From Centipeda periodontii DSM 2778 (GTDB taxonomy: Bacteria; Bacillota; Negativicutes; Selenomonadales; Selenomonadaceae): a DNA stretch of 64,000 nt. The notes below the pieces were generated by a model. That model was not told the DNA's origin and ran no database searches. It saw only the letters and a list, made by a program, of their open reading frames with translations. The position numbers and the translations under genes are program-made. The stretch lies in NCBI RefSeq assembly GCF_000213975.1, contig NZ_GL892076.1, positions 335,355 to 399,354 on the forward strand. The letters run 5' to 3'. Positions 57,532 to 64,000 of the stretch are shown here, one piece after another (position 1 is the first letter of the stretch; every line of letters begins with the position of its first letter).

Positions 57532-57576
57532 CTGTCATATGCTACAGTTCCCATTTCTTTTAATTTGTGCTAAAAT
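57532..57576 (+). promoter_or_regulatory. CsgG-gene promoter with CTGTCAT-type operator
   Basis: CTGTCAT-AT-GCTACAG (57532-57547) lies 23 bp upstream of the extended -10 TGC-TAAAAT (57568-57576). Confidence 0.65.
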
Positions 57577-57582
57577 AACAGG

Positions 57583-57710
57583 CGACATCGAATATGTCAG
57601 TATCCATGCACCCACGGAAGGTAGTCACGTGTTTTCTGCAAGAGCCCTATCATCCGCCTGTCCGCGTGGTGCACGCAGGGAGCCATGGGATCATTTTAAG
57701 GAGGAATTCT
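57583..57710 (+). other. ~128-nt structured leader of the CsgG gene
   Basis: GCACCCACG (57607-57615) can pair with CGTGGTGC (57665-57672), enclosing ~50 nt. I cannot match it to a known riboswitch class. Confidence 0.3.
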
Positions 57711-58385
57711 ATGTTGAAGAAAATGATGGGCATCCTTGTCCTTCTCGGGGGGCTGATGATGGGATCCGTCTGTCAGGCGGGGCTCTACGACAACCCTACC
57801 GTTGCAATCATGCCCTTCCAGAACAAGGTGCCGGATCGGTGGGGTGGCTTCAGCGACCATGCAGGCATCGCAACCGAGGAGCTCATCACCCTCATCAGCG
57901 ACCGTCCCGACGTGTTCCAAGTCTATGAACGTATCGAACTCCAAGGGCTCGTGGATGAGCAGAGTCTCGGTATGACCGGACTCATCGCAGAGGACACCGC
58001 TGCCGAGGTCGGCAACCTCAGCGGTGTCGAGTACAAGATCTTCGGCGCACTCACGAACCTCTCGGCGAAGGAGGACACCTTCGGTCTCGCCGGTCTCACG
58101 GGCGGTCTGCTCGGCAGTCAGGCAAGTGTCGTGGCAAATGTCTCAATCCGCGTCGTCGAGGTTTCGACGGGACGCGTCGTCCTCGTCGGGCAGGGCAAGG
58201 GCAGCTCGAAGCGCGTGTCAGGCGGCGTCGCCTCAGAGGGCGGCGCATTCATGCTCGGCTCTGCGAACGTCACCGACGAGATGGCGTTCAACGCCGTCTC
58301 CAAGGCGATCAAGGATGCCGTCAACGGCAAAGAGGGTCTCTTTACGAAGATGGGCGTCAACGACAAAAAGGGAAAGAAACGTTAA
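57711..58385 (+). CDS. CsgG/HfaB-family envelope protein
   Basis: The product is 224 aa. Signal peptide (1-~22, CQA-G; the Cys is not in a clear lipobox). The CsgG core reads NPTVAIMPFQNKVPDRWGGF, ITLISDRPDVFQVYERIELQ, VDEQSLGMTGLIAEDTAAEV, and VVANVSIRVVEVSTGRVVLV. CsgG forms outer-membrane secretion pores for curli; short homologues without curli subunits are widespread, and no csgA/B is visible here. AAGGAGG precedes ATG 57711. The next gene (58449) is probably co-transcribed. Confidence 0.82.
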   Translation: MLKKMMGILVLLGGLMMGSVCQAGLYDNPTVAIMPFQNKVPDRWGGFSDHAGIATEELITLISDRPDVFQVYERIELQGLVDEQSLGMTGLIAEDTAAEVGNLSGVEYKIFGALTNLSAKEDTFGLAGLTGGLLGSQASVVANVSIRVVEVSTGRVVLVGQGKGSSKRVSGGVASEGGAFMLGSANVTDEMAFNAVSKAIKDAVNGKEGLFTKMGVNDKKGKKR

Positions 58386-58448
58386 GTGCTTCCTTAAGAG
58401 AGCACCATCCGCCGAAAAGTTTCATTTTCACAAAAAGGAGCGACAACG

Positions 58449-59351
58449 ATGAAGAACCTGAAGAAAAAAGCCCTCGTCAGCGCCATCGCAGGCGTATTTG
58501 CATTCGGGGCGGGCTTCTATGCCACACCGAACTCCTCCCTCCCCTCCCTGACCATCATGCAGGCAGCCGAGGCAGCCGCTCAGTGGGAGCAGGGCACGAT
58601 CACAGCCGAGGGCTTCGGCACACCGCCGATGGGCACCTACGGCTCCAAGGCGAGCATCATGGCGCGCCGTGCCGCGATTGTTGACGCACAGCGCAACCTC
58701 GCCGAGCAGATCAATGGCGTGCAGGTCGATGCCGAGACCACCGTTGAGAACTTCGTCATCCGCAGCGATGTCGTCAAGACCAAGGTCAGCGCACTCATCA
58801 AAGGCGCAATGGTCGTTGAGGAGCAGATGATGCCCGACGGCGCATATCGCGTCGTCATGTCCATGCCGATGTACGGTATGCAGGGTCTCTCCTCTGCCAT
58901 CATGCCCGCGATCCGCGACAACACGCCACCCACGCCGCCCCCGCCGGTCATCTCCGCCACCATCACGGCTGAGATTACAACGCAGATTCAGACGAGAGGC
59001 GTAGGCTACACGGGCGTCATCGTGGATGCGAGCGGCATGGGCCTCAAGCCCAGCTTCTCCCCCGTCATCTATGACACAAACGGCAGAGCCATCTACGGTG
59101 TCAGCAACATCAACTACGATCAGGCGATCTCGCAGGGCATGGTCGGCTACTCAAGCAGCGTTTCTGCGGCACAGGCACTCCCGCGTGCCGGCGGCAGCCC
59201 ACTCGTCGTAAGGGCGGTGCAGGTGCGCGGCGGCAACAACTCCACGAACCCCGTGAACGTTGTCGTCTCCGTTGACGACGGCGACCGCATCCTCGCGGCG
59301 AATGCGCAGAGCCAGATGCTCATGAACGGCAGCGTCGTGTTTGTGCGCTAA
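58449..59351 (+). CDS. LPP20-family secreted protein
   Basis: The product is 300 aa. Long signal sequence (1-~38). The LPP20 domain reads ARRAAIVDAQRNLAEQINGV, QVDAETTVENFVIRSDVVKT, KVSALIKGAMVVEEQMMPDG, YRVVMSMPMYG. A Pro-rich hinge (TPPTPPPPV) leads to a C-terminal domain (YTGVIVDASGMGLKPSFSPV) that ends with a beta-rich segment. AAAAGGAG precedes the ATG. The pairing of CsgG and LPP20 proteins recurs in Gram-negative envelopes. Confidence 0.82.
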   Translation: MKNLKKKALVSAIAGVFAFGAGFYATPNSSLPSLTIMQAAEAAAQWEQGTITAEGFGTPPMGTYGSKASIMARRAAIVDAQRNLAEQINGVQVDAETTVENFVIRSDVVKTKVSALIKGAMVVEEQMMPDGAYRVVMSMPMYGMQGLSSAIMPAIRDNTPPTPPPPVISATITAEITTQIQTRGVGYTGVIVDASGMGLKPSFSPVIYDTNGRAIYGVSNINYDQAISQGMVGYSSSVSAAQALPRAGGSPLVVRAVQVRGGNNSTNPVNVVVSVDDGDRILAANAQSQMLMNGSVVFVR

Positions 59352-59374
59352 CCGGCAAGAACGACAGATACGAA

Positions 59375-59404
59375 ACTCCCGAGGGCAGCCTCGGGAGTTT
59401 TTGC
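59375..59404 (+). terminator. terminator of the CsgG/LPP20 operon
   Basis: AACTCCCGAGG pairs with CCTCGGGAGTT, followed by TTT. Confidence 0.88.
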
Positions 59405-59440
59405 GTACAGAGGATTTGCCGTTTATTTCAGAATATGTTA

Positions 59441-59604
59441 AGGAAGCACTGATAAATTCAGCACCGCCATCTTAGCGCATCTTTTTTGTCCGCTCAATGC
59501 CTGCAAATCCTCCACATAGCTTTGGCTATGCGTCCGGTTTGCCTCCTCAATCGGACGAAAAAATCTACGCCAATCTGAGGGTCTATTTTATCAGCGATTC
59601 CTTA
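59441..59604 (-). mobile_element. MITE-like element, copy F (inverted)
   Basis: A full-length copy in reverse orientation, ends AGGAAGCACTGATAAATT and TTTATCAGCGATTCCTT. It directly abuts the HsdS remnant. Confidence 0.87.
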
Positions 59605-59606
59605 AG

Positions 59607-59867
59607 TTTATTGCCCAGCTTATCAATGATAAATCCATCCATGATGGGAAAAAATACATAGGCATGGAAAATATTGAATCATGAACAGGAAAATATCTTG
59701 ATATGGGAGAAATTGTTCCAGAGAGTTTGTGCAATAATTTCTGTAAGGGAGATATTCTTTTTGGTAAGTTACGTCCTTATTTAGCAAAAGCATATATTGC
59801 AGAAGAAAATGGCACCTGTTCAAGTGAAATTCTCGTTTTTCGTACCAGTTCGATTTTAAGGAGATAA
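59607..59867 (+). pseudogene. HsdS (type I restriction specificity subunit) remnant
   Basis: The frame reads AQLINDKSIHDGKKYIGMEN, then a TGA where a Trp is expected (59682-59684), then TGKYLDMGEIVPESLCNNFC, KGDILFGKLRPYLAKAYIAE, ENGTCSSEILVFRTSS and a stop. This is the core of an HsdS target-recognition domain. No hsdM or hsdR is present. The region is AT-rich compared with its neighbours. It is a decayed fragment of a horizontally acquired system. The next ~180 bp (59868-60046) holds nothing I can assign. Confidence 0.8.
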
Positions 59868-60043
59868 CTTTTTTATTTGCCGTTGCACTTAGATCGTAAA
59901 CTCAGGTTGGAAAATTTTTCTGCACGGGTCTTTCCCTACTATATTTTCATTATTCCACAGAAACGGAAATACTGCTTTGGCATATTACTTCCGCATTGAT
60001 CGCACCAATCACGTCATTTTGTATAGAACTCACTCCATAAATA

Positions 60044-60052
60044 TGCTATCAT
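60044..60052 (+). promoter_or_regulatory. extended -10 promoter of the ImmA/DUF4411 pair
   Basis: TGC-TATCAT; no clear -35. Confidence 0.5.
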
Positions 60053-60082
60053 AAAAGAAACGAACAAAAGGAGGTGAGCCGT

Positions 60083-61240
60083 ATGGCGGGAGTTACTGTA
60101 CCGGTTCATGCGCCCGTGATCGATTGGATTGTGCAGAACATCCGCGAAGATCAAATTGCCCCCAACGTACTCAACCAGCTGAATGCGTGGAAGACGGGCG
60201 AAAAACAGCCCACGCTGAAACAGTTGGAAGCGATGAGCAAAAAAACACACATTCCATTCGGCTACTTCCTGTTGCAAACGCCGCCCGATGAGGATATTGC
60301 ACTTGCTGAATATCGCACTGTTGGGAGTAAAAAACGTCAAAAACCGAGCCGTGAACTCATTGATATTCTGGATCAAATGACAGCAATTCAGGACTGGATG
60401 AGGGATGATCTCAAACGGGAACAAGTCGATGTTCTTCCCTTTGTCGGAAGTTGCAGCCTCCACAATTCCACGAGCGAGATTGCGCAACGGATACGAGATG
60501 CCCTTGCACTCAGAACGAACTGGTACAGAAAAGAATCTTCCGCAGAGGCCAATTTCAACCGTATCCGAAATATGCTAACGCAGCACGGTGTTCTTGTATT
60601 TACAGGCGGCAAGATCGGAGCGAATACACATAGGCCGCTTGATATAAGAGAGTTTCGTGCCTTTACACTTGTCGATGCGTACGCACCACTCATCTTTATA
60701 AACACAACAGACACAACAAACGGGCGTCTCTTCTCTCTCCTGCACGAAACGGTTCATGTATGGCTCGGCGAAAACAGCCTGTTCAATAATCCCGAATGGT
60801 CGGATGAGCGCGTGAGTCTGCTCGAGCAGAAGTGCAATGCCGTTGCGGCAGAGCTTCTTGTCCCCGCAACAGAATTTCCTAACGTATGGGATGCGTCCAT
60901 TCCAGTCGAGAATATGACAGAACGAGCAGCGCGTCATTTCCGATGTAGCGAAGCCGTAATTCTGCGGCGCGCCTATGAGATGAAAAGAATACCACGGAAT
61001 GTATATGCGCGTATGCTTGTATTGCAAAAAGAGCAATGGGAGCGAATAAAAGCGCACAAGAAAAAGACCGGCGGTGGTGATTTTTACAAAACATTGCTCT
61101 CGAATCTCGATCACCGTTTTCTCGCCGCCCTTGAACGGAGCGTAATTCAGGGCAACACACAGGATACGGATGCCTACCGACTGACAGCGACCAATCGTAG
61201 AACTTACAGCGGCGCACTTGAGCGGATGGGAGGCGTTTGA
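60083..61240 (+). CDS. XRE-like / ImmA-IrrE metallopeptidase (antitoxin-type)
   Basis: The product is 385 aa. The N-terminal HTH-like region is DQIAPNVLNQLNAWKTGEKQ, then PTLKQLEAMSKKTHIPFGYF. The ImmA/IrrE Zn-peptidase motif is LFSLLHETVHVWLG (HExxH) with the downstream CNAVAAELLVPATEF Glu. Such proteins pair with small toxins or cleave phage repressors. AAAGGAG is 9 nt before ATG 60083. The toxin-like gene at 61242 begins 2 nt after its stop. Confidence 0.85.
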   Translation: MAGVTVPVHAPVIDWIVQNIREDQIAPNVLNQLNAWKTGEKQPTLKQLEAMSKKTHIPFGYFLLQTPPDEDIALAEYRTVGSKKRQKPSRELIDILDQMTAIQDWMRDDLKREQVDVLPFVGSCSLHNSTSEIAQRIRDALALRTNWYRKESSAEANFNRIRNMLTQHGVLVFTGGKIGANTHRPLDIREFRAFTLVDAYAPLIFINTTDTTNGRLFSLLHETVHVWLGENSLFNNPEWSDERVSLLEQKCNAVAAELLVPATEFPNVWDASIPVENMTERAARHFRCSEAVILRRAYEMKRIPRNVYARMLVLQKEQWERIKAHKKKTGGGDFYKTLLSNLDHRFLAALERSVIQGNTQDTDAYRLTATNRRTYSGALERMGGV

Positions 61241-61241
61241 G

Positions 61242-61754
61242 TTGAGCGAAAAATACCTCATCGATGCCAATAGTCTGATACGCCCTGCCCGTGCATACTA
61301 TCCGTTTGATTTCGCCCCATCTTTTTGGCAGCAGCTGCGTCCAAAAATTTCACTGGATAAAATAGCCGTTCTAGATAAGGTACGGGATGAGGTTCTAAAG
61401 GGAACAGACGAACTCTCTGCATGGATAAGCGACCTTCCAAACGAGTGTATTTTGTCGACGCAGGATATGCAGATCCTTCAAAAATACAGAGATGTTCTGA
61501 GCTTTATTCAGCAAAGCGATAAATATAGCGAGGCAGCACTTCGTCGTTGGTCACAGTTGGATATTGCCGATCCGTGGCTGATTGCTGCCGCCAAAGTATA
61601 TGGCTATACGCTCTTGAGCTTCGAGCAGTCGGCTGGGACAATACCGGAAGGAAGCCGTTCAAAGAATCCAAAACTTCCCGATGTTGCACGTCACTTCCAA
61701 GTACCATACACATCCTTATTTGATATGATGCGAAACGAATCCTTTATCTTATGA
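61242..61754 (+). CDS. DUF4411 (PIN-like) protein, probable toxin
   Basis: The product is 170 aa. PIN-like acidic residues: KYLIDANSLIRPARAYYPFD at the N-terminus and LDIADPWLIAAAKVYGYTLL in the C-terminal half. GGGAGG, inside the end of the upstream gene, serves TTG 61242. ImmA/IrrE plus DUF4411 is a recurrent type II toxin-antitoxin-like pair; RNase activity is inferred from the fold. Confidence 0.8.
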   Translation: MSEKYLIDANSLIRPARAYYPFDFAPSFWQQLRPKISLDKIAVLDKVRDEVLKGTDELSAWISDLPNECILSTQDMQILQKYRDVLSFIQQSDKYSEAALRRWSQLDIADPWLIAAAKVYGYTLLSFEQSAGTIPEGSRSKNPKLPDVARHFQVPYTSLFDMMRNESFIL

Positions 61755-61837
61755 CAAAATCTGTATTTTACTCTCGTACAACGTTCTTGCTTCATGTGTG
61801 CACAAAAAAACAGGAAGGTAAAATACTATAAAAGCAT

Positions 61838-61880
61838 GCAAACACCTCTGCACGTTTATCGTACAGAGGTGTTTGCACGT
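61838..61880. terminator. bidirectional terminator between convergent genes
   Basis: GCAAACACCTCTG (61838-61850) pairs with CAGAGGTGTTTGC (61864-61876). Confidence 0.88.
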
Positions 61881-61881
61881 T

Positions 61882-62454
61882 TTATATACGATTCATCATC
61901 TCGCTGTCCAAGGCTTCTTGTTTGAGTTCGCCCTCGCACGAAGCAAGCACCTGAGCAGAGTAATAGTAAAAGCTGTAAAAGAGTTCCGCCGGGAACACAT
62001 CCTCGTCCTCCCAGCGCAGTTCGTCCTCCTCCTCATCGTAGACCTCCGACCAAAGGTATTCCTCGCGCAGGAGATCGGAGAAGCGCGGCAGAGGTGCTGC
62101 GTGCTCCAACTCATCGCCCATGTGGACGCATTCGGCAATCAGCAGAAAATGTTCAAGCAGCCGCTTCGCAATCATGCGTGCCGTTTCGTTCTCCGCTTGC
62201 GCGGCAAGTGCACGGCGAAAAATCCGTGCAAGAAAAATGAGCGCGAACGGCGTTGCGTGCCAGAGCGTACCCTGATGCTCCGTATTGATCTCCATCTCGT
62301 AGAGTGCCTTCTCCACCGCCGTAGGATCGTCCATCGCCTCCAATACCGCAAAGTATCGGGGAAACGCCGTTGCACGCCCGTAGGGCGTCGTCAGTCGGTG
62401 CCACGGTACATCGTTCACGGTCAGTGTCTCAATATAGCCTTCATTCTCGTTCAT
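61882..62454 (-). CDS. hypothetical acidic helical protein
   Basis: The product is 190 aa. It is helical, with many aromatic residues and a very acidic stretch near the C-terminus (EVYDEEEDELRWEDEDVFPA). No signal peptide or membrane helix. AGAAGGTG precedes ATG 62454. It lies downstream of the diaminopropionate ammonia-lyase gene on the same strand, separated by a REP unit. The function is unknown. Confidence 0.65.
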   Translation of the reverse strand: MNENEGYIETLTVNDVPWHRLTTPYGRATAFPRYFAVLEAMDDPTAVEKALYEMEINTEHQGTLWHATPFALIFLARIFRRALAAQAENETARMIAKRLLEHFLLIAECVHMGDELEHAAPLPRFSDLLREEYLWSEVYDEEEDELRWEDEDVFPAELFYSFYYYSAQVLASCEGELKQEALDSEMMNRI

Positions 62455-62475
62455 CGCGACACCTTCTCTTTGGGC

Positions 62476-62526
62476 CCCTTCCACCGCTTGCGCGGTCCCC
62501 CTTCCCCGTCATACGGGGAAGGCTTC
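62476..62526. repeat. REP-like palindromic repeat, copy 3
   Basis: CCCCTTCCACCGC-ttgc-GCGG plus CCTTCCCCGT-catac-GGGGAAGG, the same order as the copy at 51153. Confidence 0.65.
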
Positions 62527-62531
62527 TGCTC

Positions 62532-63731
62532 TCAGTAGCTCGGATACAGCCCATCCCAAACAACACGGCGGTAGTTTGCGCGGTCGGTGTCGCCCTCGGT
62601 AGAGATACAGAGGATGCGGGAGTCCTTCCCGAGACCGATGCGGTCGCGCAGGTAGTCGAGACTGCGGTTCTGCATGAGCTCGGCGACGAGTCCCGTGGTG
62701 ACGGCGCCGCTCTCGCCCGAGATGACGCGCGGATCGTCGTCCAGCGGGTTGCCAAGGATGCGCATTCCCTTTGCCGCGACCCACTCGGGCACGGAGACGA
62801 AGTGATCGGCGTGATCCTTCAGGATCTCCCACGCGATCGGGTTCGGCTCGCCGCACGATAGCCCCGCCATGATGGAGTTAATCTCGCCCTTCACGATGTG
62901 CGGCGCACCATCATTCGCGGCAGCCGTGCGATAGATGCAGTCCGCACGGTTTGGCTCGACGATCGTGATAACGGGACGCTCCGCCCCACAGTGCGCCGCG
63001 AGACACCCCGTAACTGCAGCGGGCATCGACCCGACTCCCGCCTGCAGAAAGACATGCGTTGGCAGTTCAGCGTACTGCTGCGTCGCCTCATGTGCCAGCG
63101 TCGTATAGCCCTGCATGATCCAGAGCGGGATCTCCGTATAGCCGTCAAATGCCGTATCCTGCACGAGCACCCAGCCCTGCTCTTTTGCAAGCTTCGCCGC
63201 GTGACGCACAGTGTCATCGTAGTTGTACGTCGTAAACGCCGCCTCCGCGCCGAGCCCGCGAATGTTCGCCAGACGCTCGGGCGAGCCGCCCTTGGGCATG
63301 AATACGTGCGCAAAGAGCCCGAACAGCTTTGCCGCCCACGCGATGCCGCGCCCATGGTTGCCATCCGTCGCCGTCACGAGCGTGAGCGTGCGCAGCCGCT
63401 CGCGATACTCCGGCTTTTGGAGATTCTCATAGGTCATCTCGCTCTCGGGGATGTCGAGATACTGCGCGAGATAGCGTGCGACCGCATAGCTCGTCCCGAG
63501 CCCCTTGAACGCGTTCAACCCGAACCGCTTGCTCTCATCCTTCACCGCGAGCCGCCCGAGTCCCAGTCCCTCCGCGAGCCGCCGGAGATCGGCGAGCGGT
63601 GTCGGCTCATAGTCCGGCAGACTCCGATGAAAGCGCAGCGTACGCGCCGCAGTCTCCGCTCCGAATGCGGAGACATCCGAGAGCGCTTCCTCCGCATGTA
63701 TGAGTTGTACTGCTTTGATCGATTCGTTCAT
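62532..63731 (-). CDS. dpaL: diaminopropionate ammonia-lyase
   Basis: The product is 399 aa, a PLP enzyme that turns 2,3-diaminopropionate into pyruvate and ammonia. PLP lysine in FGLNAFKGLGTSYAVARYLA; TATDGNHGRGIAWAAKLFGL is the TDGNHG phosphate/substrate motif; VFLQAGVGSMPAAVTGCLAA is the Gly-rich loop; SGESGAVTTGLVAEL near the C-terminus. Length matches the YgeX family. GGGAGG precedes ATG 63731. Confidence 0.92.
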   Translation of the reverse strand: MNESIKAVQLIHAEEALSDVSAFGAETAARTLRFHRSLPDYEPTPLADLRRLAEGLGLGRLAVKDESKRFGLNAFKGLGTSYAVARYLAQYLDIPESEMTYENLQKPEYRERLRTLTLVTATDGNHGRGIAWAAKLFGLFAHVFMPKGGSPERLANIRGLGAEAAFTTYNYDDTVRHAAKLAKEQGWVLVQDTAFDGYTEIPLWIMQGYTTLAHEATQQYAELPTHVFLQAGVGSMPAAVTGCLAAHCGAERPVITIVEPNRADCIYRTAAANDGAPHIVKGEINSIMAGLSCGEPNPIAWEILKDHADHFVSVPEWVAAKGMRILGNPLDDDPRVISGESGAVTTGLVAELMQNRSLDYLRDRIGLGKDSRILCISTEGDTDRANYRRVVWDGLYPSY

Positions 63732-63860
63732 GATGCATTTCCTCCCGATCAACAATAGTTATTTCATGATTTCTTTTCATTATAGCACAGATGATATGTA
63801 TTTGTAAGAATAATAAAATATATTCTTGTAGATATCCATTCACTTTTCTGAAATTTCTGC

Positions 63861-64000
63861 TTGACAATCACTTTCATCCATTCGTATAATAGGACGTAAT
63901 CTCAAGGTTAGTTGGTAGGAGACAGCGCCGCAGACACAATGCGCCGCATTGGAAACACAGGCACGCCTCCTCCCCTCAGGATTCAAAAGGAGGAATTTCC
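63861..64000 (+). promoter_or_regulatory. promoter and structured leader of a gene beyond the window
   Basis: TTGACA (63861-63866), 18 bp, TATAAT (63885-63890). The ~100-nt leader has the hairpin CAATGCG-CCGCATTG (63938-63952) and GGTAGGAGACAGC...GCCTCCTC pairing, and ends with AAAGGAGGAATTTCC. The gene start lies just past 64000. It could be a riboswitch, but I cannot name the class. Confidence 0.5.

Noticed and set aside
57570..57592. ACAGGCGACAT downstream of the CsgG promoter as a GTCGC-N7-GCGAC operator
   Set aside because: Only one half-site and located after the -10; spacing does not match the other four.

Overview
The window looks like a chromosomal segment of a Gram-negative member of the Negativicutes (Selenomonas/Centipeda-like; a family-level guess from gene content, not a database match). 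It is GC-rich. It encodes outer-membrane biology (TonB-dependent receptor, porin-like beta-barrel, CsgG/LPP20-type envelope proteins) next to Firmicutes-type genes (ydjI/ydjG/ydjH-like trio, strong AGGAGG ribosome-binding sites, holin-like type I toxins). The long secondary ORFs opposite real genes are GC-driven shadows and are left out.

Layout. 1-12.7 kb: small secreted proteins, a porin gene broken by an in-frame amber codon, a sensor / histidine kinase / LuxR-type response regulator operon, and an SPFH - zinc-ribbon - TPM envelope-stress operon. 12.7-31 kb: an accessory stress/conflict island, mostly on the minus strand. It holds four dynamin-like GTPases, RtcB RNA ligase with an ADP-ribosylglycohydrolase, three tandem TerY-like vWA paralogues, an MGMT repair protein, an AbrB/PIN toxin-antitoxin pair and a Ro-like DUF2828 vWA protein. 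31-37.6 kb: thioesterase, two tandem divergent DXS-like genes, a tRNA-Ala, an FMN-binding protein and a frameshifted orphan DNA methyltransferase. 37.7-49 kb: a large helicase-nuclease, an aldehyde dehydrogenase and an iron/cobalamin-type ABC importer with its TonB receptor. 49-64 kb: SUKH protein, Sir2 deacetylase, EamA exporter, tRNA-Thr, a CsgG/FlgT/LPP20 envelope cluster, an HsdS remnant, an ImmA/DUF4411 pair and diaminopropionate ammonia-lyase.

Three signals go beyond gene calling. (1) Five loci have the architecture of type I toxin-antitoxin systems: a 22-30 residue hydrophobic peptide with its Shine-Dalgarno in a hairpin, and a convergent antisense RNA driven by a near-consensus sigma-70 promoter. 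Four of them also show complementarity between the mRNA 5' and 3' ends, and in the three-copy family one pair of positions covaries. (2) Two different palindromic operators recur at fixed distances upstream of -10 elements. GTCGC-N7-GCGAC lies exactly 21 bp upstream of the -10 of the rtcB operon and of each of the three vWA genes. CTGTCAT-N2-ATGACAG lies 22-23 bp upstream of the -10 of four envelope-protein promoters. (3) A ~164 bp palindromic MITE-like element occurs six times and often sits between a promoter and a gene, including inside toxin-antitoxin loci.

Functional reading (inference): the rtcB operon and the vWA genes form one regulon for RNA/ADP-ribose-linked stress repair, with the dynamin-like GTPases and the Ro-like protein as neighbours. 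The three-component signalling operon at 4-8.4 kb plausibly controls the CTGTCAT regulon of envelope-stress and secreted proteins.
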